From: Nemertoderma westbladi
Lineage: Eukaryota; Xenacoelomorpha; Nemertodermatida; Nemertodermatidae
DNA length: 36,301 bases
Assembly: GCA_032718475.1 (NCBI GenBank)
Contig: JAUCBJ010001613.1
Span: 1-36,301, forward strand
Direction: 5' to 3'
The notes under the pieces are model-generated. The model had not been told where the DNA came from and searched no databases. It saw only the letters and a list, made by a program, of their open reading frames with translations. A program made the translations under genes and the position numbers. This document shows, in pieces, positions 1 through 10,180 of this stretch; position 1 is the first letter of the stretch, and each line of letters begins with the position of its first letter.

Positions 1-3000
1 AAACCTTATCTGATCAATATGAGAACCTGTAATGAATGCTAAAAACCCTATCTGACCAATATTCGACCCAGTGATGAATGCTAAAGCTTTTATCTCACCA
101 ATATTCAAACCAGTAATGAATGCTAAACCTTATCTGACCAATATTCAAACCAGTAATGAATGCTAAAACCTTACCTGATCAATATGAGAACCAGTGATGA
201 ATGCTAAAACCTTATCTGATCAATATGAGTACCCGTAATGATTGCAAAAACCTTATCTGATCAATATGAGAACCTGTAATGAATGCTAAAAACCCTATCT
301 GACCAATATTCGACCCAGTGATGAATGCTAAAGCTTTTATCTCACCAATATTCAAACCAGTAATGAATGCTAAACCTTATCTGACCAATATTCAAACCAG
401 TAATGAATGCTAAAACCTTACCTGATCAATATGAGAACCAGTGATGAATGCTAAAACCTTATCTGATCAATATGAGAACCCGTAATGATTGCAAAAACCT
501 ATCTGATCAATATGAGAACCTGTAATGAATGCTAAAAACCCTATCTGACAAATATTCGACCCAGTGATGAATGCTAAAGCTTTATCTGACCAAAATTCAA
601 ACCAGTGATGAATGCTAAAGCTTTATCTGACCAATATTCAAACCAGTGATGAATGCTAAAACCTTATCTGATCAATATGAGAACCAGTGATGAATGCTAA
701 AGCTTTATCTGACCAAAATTCAAACCAGTGATGAATGCTAAAGCTTTATCTGACCAATATTCAAACCAGTGATGAATGCTAAAACCTTATCTGATCAATA
801 TGAGAACCAGTGATGAATGCTAAAGCTTTATCTGACCAATATTCAAACCAGTGATGAATGCTAAAACCTTATCTGATCAATATGAGAACCAGTGATGAAT
901 GCTAAAGCTTTTATCTCACCAATATTCAAACCAGTGATGAATGCTAAAGCTTTATCTGACCAATATTCAAACCAGTGATGAATGCTAAAACCATATCTGA
1001 CCAATATGATAACCAGTGATGAATGCTAAAGCTTTATCTGACCAATATTCGACCCAGTGATGAATGCTAAAACCATATCTGACCAATATGATAACCAGTA
1101 GTAATGAATGCTAAAGCCTTATCTGACCAATATTCGACCCAGTGATGAATGCTAAAGCCTTATCTGACCAAAATTCAAACCAGTGATGAATGCTAAAGCT
1201 TTATCTGACCAATATTCAAACCAGTGATGAATGCTAAAACCTTATCTGATCAATATTCGACCCAGTGATGAATGCTAAAGCCTTATCTGACCAAAATTCA
1301 AACCAGTGATGAATGCTAAAGCTTTATCTGACCAATATTCAAACCAGTGATGAATGCTAAAACCATATCTGACCAATATGATAACCAGTGATGAATGTTA
1401 AAGCTTTATCTGACCAATATTCAAAGCAGTGATGAATGCTAAAGCTTTATCTGACAAATATTCAAACCAGTGATGAATGCTAAAACCTTATCTGATCAAT
1501 ATTCGACCCAGTGATGAATGCTAAAGCCTTATCTGACCAAAATTCAAACCAGTGATGAATGCTAAAGCTTTATCTGACCAATATTCAAACCAGTGATGAA
1601 TGTTAAAACCATATCTGACCAATATGATAACCAGTGATGAATGCTAAAGCCTTATCTGACCAATATTCAAACCAGTGATGAATGCTAAAACCATATCTGA
1701 CCAATATGATAACCAGTGATGAATGCTAAAGCCTTATCTGACCAATATTCAAACCAGTAGTAATGAATGCTAAAACCATATCTGACCAATATTCAAAGCA
1801 GTGATGAATGCTAAAGCTTTATCTGACCAATATTCAAACCAGTGATGAATGCTAAAACCATATCTGACCAATATGATAACCAGTGATGAATGCTAAAGCC
1901 TTATCTGACCAATATTCAAACCAGTGATGAATGCTAAAGCTTTATCTGACCAATATTCAAACCAGTGATGAATGCTAAAGCTTTATCTGACCAATATTCA
2001 AACCAGTGATGAATGCTAAAACCATATCTGACCAATATGATAACCAGTGATGAATGCTAAAGCTTTATCTGACCAAAATTCAAACCAGTGATGAATGCTA
2101 AAGCTTTATCTGACCAATATTCAAACCAGTGATGAATGCTAAAACCTTATCTGATCAATATGAGAACCAGTGATGAATGCTAAAGCTTTATCTGACCAAA
2201 ATTCAAACCAGTGATGAATGCTAAAGCTTTATCTGACCAATATTCAAACCAGTGATGAATGCTAAAACCTTATCTGATCAATATGAGAACCAGTGATGAA
2301 TGCTAAAGCTTTATCTGACCAATATTCAAACCAGTGATGAATGCTAAAACCTTATCTGATCAATATGAGAACCAGTGATGAATGCTAAAGCTTTTATCTC
2401 ACCAATATTCAAACCAGTGATGAATGCTAAAGCTTTATCTGACCAATATTCAAACCAGTGATGAATGCTAAAACCATATCTGACCAATATGATAACCAGT
2501 GATGAATGCTAAAGCTTTATCTGACCAATATTCGACCCAGTGATGAATGCTAAAACCATATCTGACCAATATGATAACCAGTAGTAATGAATGCTAAAGC
2601 CTTATCTGACCAATATTCGACCCAGTGATGAATGCTAAAGCCTTATCTGACCAAAATTCAAACCAGTGATGAATGCTAAAGCTTTATCTGACCAATATTC
2701 AAACCAGTGATGAATGCTAAAACCTTATCTGATCAATATTCGACCCAGTGATGAATGCTAAAGCCTTATCTGACCAAAATTCAAACCAGTGATGAATGCT
2801 AAAGCTTTATCTGACCAATATTCAAACCAGTGATGAATGCTAAAACCATATCTGACCAATATGATAACCAGTGATGAATGTTAAAGCTTTATCTGACCAA
2901 TATTCAAAGCAGTGATGAATGCTAAAGCTTTATCTGACAAATATTCAAACCAGTGATGAATGCTAAAACCATATCTGACCAATATGATAACCAGTGATGA

Positions 3001-4132
3001 ATGCTAAAGCCTTATCTGACCAATATTCAAACCAGTGATGAATGCTAAAACCATATCTGACCAATATGATAACCAGTGATGAATGCTAAAGCCTTATCTG
3101 ACCAATATTCAAACCAGTAGTAATGAATGCTAAAACCATATCTGACCAATATTCAAAGCAGTGATGAATGCTAAAGCTTTATCTGACCAATATTCAAACC
3201 AGTGATGAATGCTAAAACCATATCTGACCAATATGATAACCAGTGATGAATGCTAAAGCCTTATCTGACCAATATTCAAACCAGTGATGAATGCTAAAGC
3301 TTTATCTGACCAATATTCAAACCAGTGATGAATGCTAAAGCTTTATCTGACCAATATTCAAACCAGTGATGAATGCTAAAACCTTATCTGATCAATATTC
3401 GACCCAGTGATGAATGCTAAAGCCTTATCTGACCAAAATTCAAACCAGTGATGAATGCTAAAGCTTTATCTGACCAATATTCAAACCAGTGATGAATGCT
3501 AAAACCTTATCTGATCAATATGAGAACCAGTGATGAATGCTAAAGCCTTATCTGACCAAAATTCAAACCAGTGATGAATGCTAAAGCTTTATCTGACCAA
3601 TATTCAAACCAGTGATGAATGCTAAAACCATATCTGACCAATATGATAACCAGTGATGAATGCTAAAGCCTTATCTGACCAATATTCAAACCAGTGATGA
3701 ATGCTAAAACCATATCTGACCAATATGATAACCAGTGATGAATGCTAAAGCCTTATCTGACCAATATTCAAACCAGTAGTAATGAATGCTAAAACCATAT
3801 CTGACCAATATTCAAAGCAGTGATGAATGCTAAAGCTTTATCTGACCAATATTCAAACCAGTGATGAATGCTAAAACCATATCTGACCAATATGATAACC
3901 AGTGATGAATGCTAAAGCCTTATCTGACCAATATTCAAACCAGTGATGAATGCTAAAGCTTTATCTGACCAATATTCAAACCAGTGATGAATGCTAAAGC
4001 TTTATCTGACCAATATTCAAACCAGTGATGAATGCTAAAACCATATCTGACCAATATGATAACCAATGATGAATGCTAAAGCTTTATCTGACCAAAATTC
4101 AAACCAGTGATGAATGCTAAAGCTTTATCTGA
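1..4132. repeat. 41-bp satellite array, left block
   Basis: Tandem array of a 41-bp unit, continuing beyond the left window edge. The conserved core is GTGATGAATGCTAAA followed by ATCTGACCAATAT. Recurrent variants differ in the middle (AGCTTT, AACCTT, AACCAT, AGCCTT) and the end (TTCAAACC, TTCGACCC, ATGAGAACC, ATGATAACC). Variants occur in fixed orders, giving higher-order units: a ~247-bp hexamer repeats from position 4, and a block holding the rare GTAGTAATG junction recurs at 1098 and 2581. Block spacings differ by multiples of 41 bp, as expected from unequal exchange. About 100 units. The unit contains stops and codes for nothing. It stops at 4132, where a LINE is inserted, and resumes at 10181 in the same phase. 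Confidence 0.97.
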
Positions 4133-4167
4133 TTTTTTTTTTTTTTTTTTTTGATTGATTGATTGAG
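4133..4167 (-). other. LINE 3' tail
   Basis: On the plus strand this is 20 T (4133-4152) followed by three GATT units. On the element's own strand it is a short TCAA-type microsatellite ending in A20 directly against the satellite. Such tails mark the 3' end where target-primed reverse transcription starts, and this one fixes the element's orientation and left boundary. Confidence 0.85.
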
Positions 4168-4784
4168 CCCATAGGACTCGTATAATATCCAATATAATGA
4201 TGTAATAAATTTAAACCTATACCTAATACGATTCAACTAAAATATTTAATGAGAGCATGCACGTGTTACCAACCCAACCCACCCCATTGAGGCCTTAGGA
4301 TAATTACTGTACGATATTATTAAGTAGTTACAACTGCCTAAGTCTAGTTAGAAGGTCTACAGTATATAAATCTAAAGAAAACAATTGCACCCGAATTCCG
4401 ACTTCAACCAAAGTACTAACATCAGCAAAGCATAGCTTATGCGCCGATGTGAGCACTGTAAATGTGAGAAATAAAATAACACTGTGCATTAAAAATTTAC
4501 TTTATAGTCATTTTGAAATTCATTGAGAACAATTTATATTTCTTAAACAGAAATTTATAAACAGAGAGAAGAAGAATAGTCGTTATATGGAAATCATTAC
4601 GGTACATAAATAGGTGAAGTAAACAAAGGCGATTCTGGCCTTTTTTTGGTTATTATTGATTATTATTGACTGTGGCTCTCGAGAGTTTGCAAATGAAAAT
4701 TCACCATAGATTAATAGATAGGATAATCCATGGAACTGTACTAATACTTTTCACTTAGTAAAAATTGGTAAAGAACGATGCACG
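4168..4784 (-). other. LINE 3' untranslated region
   Basis: About 617 bp between the ORF2 stop (TAA, complement of 4785-4787) and the tail. AT-rich with no ORF worth calling. I recognise no further domain or RNA motif in it. Confidence 0.6.
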
Positions 4785-7700
4785 TTATGAATCATAGGTG
4801 TTGAGGATGTAGTTTTTAATTTTAGTTTTGAATTGTGGCAGGGAAGTGCATTGTTTAATATCCGTCGGAAGCTCGTTCCATAATGCAGGGCCTTGGTACA
4901 TGATACCACTCTTAGCTAATGCTGTTTTATATAGGGGCAGGTGATAATTAGCAGCATTTCTTGTTGGATAAGAGTGTACCTGTCGATTGAGTATCAGTTT
5001 GGAACTCAATTCTGAGGGTAGCTTCACCGAGGATGTTCTATGTTTATAGATTAATTTGACACATTGTAGCCGATAGGAATCCTGAAGTTTTAGTAGTTTT
5101 AAATATTTGAAAAGTGGTTCGGCGTGAACTGTTTTGGATTTCAGTGAGACGACACGTATTATTTTATTCTGCAATTTTATCAGTGGTTTAAGAGTTGACT
5201 CTGTCGCACTGAAACCCCACAGTATCAAACCAAAAGATAAGTAAGATGCCACTAGTGTATGATATAACATGAGACGTATAGTTTCAGGAATGAAATGTTT
5301 CAGTTTATTGATAATTCCAACGTTTTTAGAAATCTTTGATCTTATATAATTAATGTGTGTTTTCCACTTTAAGTCGTTTGATAGCATAAGACCAAGAAAC
5401 TTTATTTTGGTTACTTCTGGAATAGAGGCATTAGATATTTGTAGATGTGGTAAGATTAAATTTGAAGGACGTTTCTGTTTGAATATCATGAAATTAGTTT
5501 TATCAATATTAAGAGTAAGTTTATTTATTGCCAACCAATTAGTGACGTTTTTTAGTTCAATATTCAAGGTGTGGATAATTTCTGATACATTTTGACCTGA
5601 AAGAAAGACATTGGTATCATCCGCAAAAAGTATGAAATTTAGAATTTTTGAACAATTAACAATGTCATTTATATATAGCAGAAATAGAATAGGACCTAGG
5701 ATTGATCCTTGAGGCACACCAATGGTAATGGGTTTCTTTGTTGAAGTAAATCCACCGTACTGAACATATTGAAATCTATCAGAAAGGTAACTTTTGAACC
5801 ATTCTAGTGGTTTACCCCGAATGCCGTAGTGTTCCATTTTTTTATACAAAATTGTGTGATTAACAGTGTCAAAGGCCTTTGAGAGATCAAGAAATACACC
5901 TACTGTAGTTAAAGTATTCTCTGCTGCATTCGATAGTTCATTGAAAAGAAGTGAAAGTGCTAGATCAATTGATTTTCCTTTTAGGAAGCCAAACTGGTGA
6001 TCAGAAATAATATTATTTTTTTCCAAGTATGATATTAACTGATTAAACACACATTTCTCGATTAGTTTGGAACTAAATGATAAAACACTAACTGGTCTGT
6101 AGTTTATAACCAATTTTTTGTTTTTCGATTTATAAATAGGTGTAATTTTTGCCACTTTCATACCTTTCGGTACGATACCAGTTTCAATAGACAAGTTAAT
6201 CACATGTAACAATGGATCAGCAATGTGGTCAAATACCTTTTTAAATATTGAGGGGTTCACTAGATCGGGGCCGATTGCTTTTTTGTTTTCAAGAGAAAAG
6301 ACAATGTTATGTAGCTCTTCCTTTGAGATAGTGGATAGTAACATTGAGTTGCACTGACCACCTGGAAGATATTTGTAAATCGAGTCTGAGTTTGTGGGAA
6401 TTTTATCTGCTAGTTTGTTGGCGAATGTTGAGTAATGTTCATTAAAGCCATTAACAATATCACTCCCATTGTCTACAAGCCTTTTATTGATGAGAAATGA
6501 CGAATTGACATTCGCTTTGCTTGATTTTTTGCAAGAAGTTAGTGGGATAATTGACTTAAGAACATCCCATGTTTTACCTACATTTCCCTTGAATTTCTTG
6601 AATAAAATACGAAAGTATTCCTTTTTTGCACAACGAAGTAGAGTTGTTAATTTGTTTTTGAATGTTAAAAACTTATGCTTATATTCGAGTGTCCGAATTT
6701 TAATAAATTCGGCATATAATTTATGTTTTGTGCGAATTGATTTAAACAGTGATTCCGTGATCCAAGGTTTATCGGGGTTTATTATCCTTACTTTTTTGAG
6801 TGGAAAATGTGTTTCATATAATATTTGGTAGGAGGAGATGAAATTATCATGAGCAGACTCAGGATTGTTCGAGCCGAGCAAATTATGCCAACCTTCAGAA
6901 TTTAGACTCTGAAGCGCTTGTTTAAATCGGTCTAGATTTATAGTTGAATGATCACGTCTGAAGAAAAATTTATGGGGTGTAGCCTTCGTCGAATGTGGAA
7001 TGTTACAAAAGGTAATTATGGGCAAGTGATCAGAAATTTGTGCAAGTAGAACCCCGGTATGTGTAATGGTGGTAAAGTCATTAGTGAGTATATTATCTAT
7101 CGCCGTTGCACTATGTTCGGTTATTCGAGTAGGTTTATTTACCAGTGGTACAAAAAAATTTTGATTTAATAATTCAAGGAAATTTTGCGGTTGAGGACAA
7201 TCATTTGCATGTAGAACATTTATATTGAAATCGCCAGTAATATAACATAATTTTCCTTCATTATTTATTTTTTCTATGTCCGTTTTCAAGCATTCCAAAA
7301 ATGAAACAATATCTGTGTTAGGAGGACGATAAATATTAGCAAAAATCACATTTCTGTGCCCTTCTCTTTTCCACTCTACAAAAATTGTTTCATACAATCC
7401 ACATTTAAATGAACCCAAATCAGATCTTTTTTCACAGTCCAGGTCATCCCGGATATAAATTCCAGCACCTCCACCAATTTTATTTGTACGAAAGTTATAA
7501 AAAAAATTATAGTTTTTCATTTGGAAAAGATCATGATTGTCAGCGTTTTGCCAAGTTTCACTTACACCGATTACGTCAGGTGGTTTATCCAAACATCGTA
7601 ATAACAACTGCAAGTCGTCACTATTTTTAGTTAAACTCATGACATTGGTTTGCATTACAGAAAACTGATTATTTTGTCCCTTATATACATCTGATAAATT

Positions 7701-8084
7701 TGAATAATATTTGCAGTTGAGGTTATTATTATTGAAAAAATTTGTATCAGGATCGAATTCAGTGTCAGCGAAATCCGACTCTTCGTTGTCAAAGAAATTG
7801 ACAAATTTATCGTCAATAAGATCTAAATTAATTACCGAGGGTAGTCTATAGTCACATAGAGTCAAAATATATTCCTCGTCGTTTACAATTTTCTGGAAAG
7901 GTAGGGTATCAGCAATACATGTACCGCAGATCCAGTCGTTACATGCCTTCAAATATTCAAAGTCATTTCTTTTCACACCTTGTAGGCATTTAATATGTGA
8001 TTGTTCGTGACAAAGGGTGCACTGTAGAATGACAGAGTTATTACGTAATTTTTTGCTGCAGCAGCAACATCTATCGGCAAGCAT
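4785..8084 (-). CDS. LINE ORF2: PHD finger, endonuclease, reverse transcriptase
   Basis: Intact 1099-residue ORF from an ATG at 8084 to TAA. Residues 6-56 form a PHD-type C4HC3 zinc finger with canonical spacing (C6, C9, C22, C25, H30, C33, C53, C56; W51 before the last pair). Residues ~141-356 are an apurinic-like endonuclease: N147, E176 in SETW, GDFNIN 284-289, D330-N331, and SDH 351-353. Residues ~640-880 are the reverse transcriptase: FLDLSKAFD 731-739, GVPQGS 789-794, and catalytic FADD 820-823. No RNase H domain is evident in the ~220 residues after the RT. All recognisable catalytic residues are present, so the protein could be active. In this family the endonuclease nicks the target and the RT copies element RNA from the nick. 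A PHD finger here may bind chromatin or RNA; that role is inference. Confidence 0.93.
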   Translation of the reverse strand: MLADRCCCCSKKLRNNSVILQCTLCHEQSHIKCLQGVKRNDFEYLKACNDWICGTCIADTLPFQKIVNDEEYILTLCDYRLPSVINLDLIDDKFVNFFDNEESDFADTEFDPDTNFFNNNNLNCKYYSNLSDVYKGQNNQFSVMQTNVMSLTKNSDDLQLLLRCLDKPPDVIGVSETWQNADNHDLFQMKNYNFFYNFRTNKIGGGAGIYIRDDLDCEKRSDLGSFKCGLYETIFVEWKREGHRNVIFANIYRPPNTDIVSFLECLKTDIEKINNEGKLCYITGDFNINVLHANDCPQPQNFLELLNQNFFVPLVNKPTRITEHSATAIDNILTNDFTTITHTGVLLAQISDHLPIITFCNIPHSTKATPHKFFFRRDHSTINLDRFKQALQSLNSEGWHNLLGSNNPESAHDNFISSYQILYETHFPLKKVRIINPDKPWITESLFKSIRTKHKLYAEFIKIRTLEYKHKFLTFKNKLTTLLRCAKKEYFRILFKKFKGNVGKTWDVLKSIIPLTSCKKSSKANVNSSFLINKRLVDNGSDIVNGFNEHYSTFANKLADKIPTNSDSIYKYLPGGQCNSMLLSTISKEELHNIVFSLENKKAIGPDLVNPSIFKKVFDHIADPLLHVINLSIETGIVPKGMKVAKITPIYKSKNKKLVINYRPVSVLSFSSKLIEKCVFNQLISYLEKNNIISDHQFGFLKGKSIDLALSLLFNELSNAAENTLTTVGVFLDLSKAFDTVNHTILYKKMEHYGIRGKPLEWFKSYLSDRFQYVQYGGFTSTKKPITIGVPQGSILGPILFLLYINDIVNCSKILNFILFADDTNVFLSGQNVSEIIHTLNIELKNVTNWLAINKLTLNIDKTNFMIFKQKRPSNLILPHLQISNASIPEVTKIKFLGLMLSNDLKWKTHINYIRSKISKNVGIINKLKHFIPETIRLMLYHTLVASYLSFGLILWGFSATESTLKPLIKLQNKIIRVVSLKSKTVHAEPLFKYLKLLKLQDSYRLQCVKLIYKHRTSSVKLPSELSSKLILNRQVHSYPTRNAANYHLPLYKTALAKSGIMYQGPALWNELPTDIKQCTSLPQFKTKIKNYILNTYDS

Positions 8085-8965
8085 ATGAAATGATAAAAAT
8101 CGGAAAACGGGTATAACTAAGTATATCTAAGTATAAATATGCTGTTCTGCTCTGTGAGTTTAACACACAGCTTAAGAGCACAGTTCGAATCTCGAGAAAT
8201 GTTAGGTACCCTCCCAGTTGCTCCCTTATTACCTATACAATACCGCTAAAAACCTAAAGTTACAATATACTACAAAATAATCACTAAACAACCTATCTAG
8301 ACAAGCACACACAAAAAAAAATAATACGAGATACAAATAAAGATCAAGGTTCAAGTAAAGTTAGTCTGTATAACGAGATATGCCTGATTATTACGGTCCA
8401 TGCCGGGCCATGTTTTAAACTAATTTGAGCTTTGTGGGTAATATACTTGAATTACTATTAAAGGGGCCTTACACAAATAATATATTACAATACTCCTGTG
8501 TTTTGTACAAGTGTATTATAATGTTCTTTTGTTAAATAACATATTGTAATATACAAACAAAAATGCCTTATTAGATTAAGCCAAGGGGTGGAGCTATAAT
8601 TGTGCGATAATTTTGCAAGCATTATTACGATTATATGATACGTAAATAGTTTGTTTGTATAATTATTATCATACATAGTATTTTGTTGATAGTAATAAAA
8701 TAATCTATTAGATTTTAACGGCCTTGTTAGTTTGATTGATAAAATGATAAGTACATATTTATTTACTTACATGCTAAATAGTACAAATTTATTTATTTAT
8801 TTACATGCTGAATAATATGATTAAAATAATTGAGTACATATATGGCATATAAAATATAACAAATCTATTTATTTGTTAGTATTATTTGTTAGTATTATTC
8901 ACACTGGCGTTGTGGGCAAATAAATTAAATTAACCTTGTTTGTTTTATTGTGAAATATTGTAACC
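8085..8965 (-). other. LINE inter-ORF region
   Basis: 881 bp between ORF1 and ORF2, strongly AT-rich with TTTATT runs. It is longer than the short or overlapping junctions common in two-ORF LINEs. A 63-codon open stretch (8485-8676, minus) has no recognisable motif. There is no poly-A tail, target duplication or terminal repeat that would mark a nested insertion. It may act as a leader for internal initiation of ORF2, but nothing visible proves that. Confidence 0.5.
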
Positions 8966-10180
8966 TTATTTGACGGATTTCTTTCCAATGACTTTGGGAG
9001 ATAAGTTTGCTTTCCCAATATTAGGGATTTTTATAGGATTGGTTATAGGATTGGTTTTCGGTGTAGCTCGATGTGCAGCTGGGCCTGGAGCAGGATTTGG
9101 TTTATCTTTCATCTCAACAGTAGGACCAACGGAAGGTTTCGTAGACTTTTGTTTGCTATTGGCATTCAGGAGTTGTCGACGAACTTTTCGATCTTCTTCC
9201 GTGAATTCCTTAACCAATGACACATCACTTCTAGCAGTGATAAGAACAGGTCGATTTGCGGTTCCCATAGCGAAAATCCGTCCATCACGGGACCAACCAA
9301 TCCCCTTAGTGCGAACATCTCGAAGTAGCCCCGATCGGAATGATGTCAATGATTCGGTGACATAGAAACCAGTATTCCGGAGGCGGTGGGCTTGAGAGAA
9401 AACTTTCGCTCGTACTCTATAGCGGACAAACTTTACTATGATCGGCGCGTGTTTAATATTGGCTTTAGTACCATACTTCTCAGCGTTACTAGCGTTACCA
9501 GACCCAGCCACAATGTCACGACGCCCCAGACGATGACACCGATCAAACTCGTGTTCTCCAATGTCAAGCAGAAGATTGTCCTTCAGGAACGATTTAACAA
9601 CTTCAAAGGTTTTATCTTCAGAAGATTCTTCTGTTGTCTGAGGAACTCCGTGTATAAGGATACAATTTCGACGCGAGTACTGCTCAATGTCATCCAATTG
9701 CGTGATAGAAGAATCACGTAACCTGTTAAACTCTCGTCGGATATCCTCAAGTGTTCCCTTCATAGCTTCTAATTCGAAGTTGACATTTTCTTGTATTGCA
9801 ACAATTAGGGCGTCCTTGTCGGAATCGGAGAAGCCAAGAAATGGTTGAGCGGTTCCAGTAGATTCATCAGACCCACTGTCATTAGAGGAAATAGCGTCAC
9901 AAACGAAAACAGCATCATTATCGGTCCTTTTAGGCCTAGTTGTAATTGGGCCTGCTCTGTTATTGGAGTGGTCGAAGGTGTTTTTATCGGATCCACTCGA
10001 AGGTGAATAAGTCCGCTCTTTACCGGTATGTTTGTTAATTTCAGAGATTATAATTCCAGACAATTTAGATTGAAGGCCTTCGAAGCTTTCCTCAAATCCA
10101 TCTAGTCTAGAACTTTGTTTATCCAGTTCGTCATGCAATGTAAAGCCAATGTTGTTGTTACCTGAATAAGTTCCCGATGA
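8966..10180 (-). CDS. LINE ORF1 (coiled coil, RRM-like), 5'-truncated
   Basis: Open frame ending in TAA at 8966. It is open for about 404 codons to the element's 5' junction at 10180 and even into the satellite. The first codon that could be taken as a start near 10138 is TTG, and no good ATG precedes the conserved part, so the natural N-terminus is probably missing. Counting from that TTG: a Ser/Asp-rich stretch (~40-105), a predicted coiled coil (~107-155, spaced Leu/Ile in VAIQENVNFELEAMKGTLED), an RRM-like RNA-binding domain (~156-290, starting RRNCILIHGVP and including FDRCHRLGR), and a basic Pro/Lys-rich tail. This is the layout of L1-type ORF1 proteins, which trimerise and coat element RNA. 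Confidence 0.82.
   Translation of the reverse strand, partial: SSGTYSGNNNIGFTLHDELDKQSSRLDGFEESFEGLQSKLSGIIISEINKHTGKERTYSPSSGSDKNTFDHSNNRAGPITTRPKRTDNDAVFVCDAISSNDSGSDESTGTAQPFLGFSDSDKDALIVAIQENVNFELEAMKGTLEDIRREFNRLRDSSITQLDDIEQYSRRNCILIHGVPQTTEESSEDKTFEVVKSFLKDNLLLDIGEHEFDRCHRLGRRDIVAGSGNASNAEKYGTKANIKHAPIIVKFVRYRVRAKVFSQAHRLRNTGFYVTESLTSFRSGLLRDVRTKGIGWSRDGRIFAMGTANRPVLITARSDVSLVKEFTEEDRKVRRQLLNANSKQKSTKPSVGPTVEMKDKPNPAPGPAAHRATPKTNPITNPIKIPNIGKANLSPKVIGKKSVK

Larger units (their letters stand above)
4133..10180 (-). mobile_element. Near-complete non-LTR retrotransposon (LINE, CR1/L2-like) in the satellite
   Basis: 6048-bp minus-strand insertion with ORF1 (8966-10180) and ORF2 (4785-8084), ending in a 3' tail of TCAA-type repeats plus 20 A. 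Both junctions fall in ordinary 41-bp satellite: the left ends ATCTGA and the right restarts TGACCAATAT, so joining the flanks recreates an unbroken unit, with TGA as a possible 3-bp target duplication (4130-4132 and 10181-10183). ORF2 has PHD, endonuclease and RT domains without stops or frameshifts. The clade is judged from the order PHD, endonuclease, RT and from motifs such as GVPQGSILGP and FADD; CR1/L2 or a close sister group is likely, but no phylogeny was run. The 5' end is probably truncated because ORF1 runs open into the junction. Confidence 0.93.

Noticed and set aside
1-4132. CRISPR array
   Set aside because: Units are contiguous 41-bp tandem copies without unique spacers, in a eukaryotic context.
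5353-7630. Plus-strand ORFs of 73-120 codons opposite LINE ORF2
   Set aside because: Antisense shadows of a coding region with clear domains on the minus strand.
8185-8205. tRNA-like B box (AGTTCGAATCTC) in the LINE inter-ORF region
   Set aside because: No A box at a workable distance and no cloverleaf could be drawn.
8970-9721. Plus-strand ORFs of 131 and 111 codons opposite LINE ORF1
   Set aside because: Shadows of the RRM/coiled-coil ORF1.
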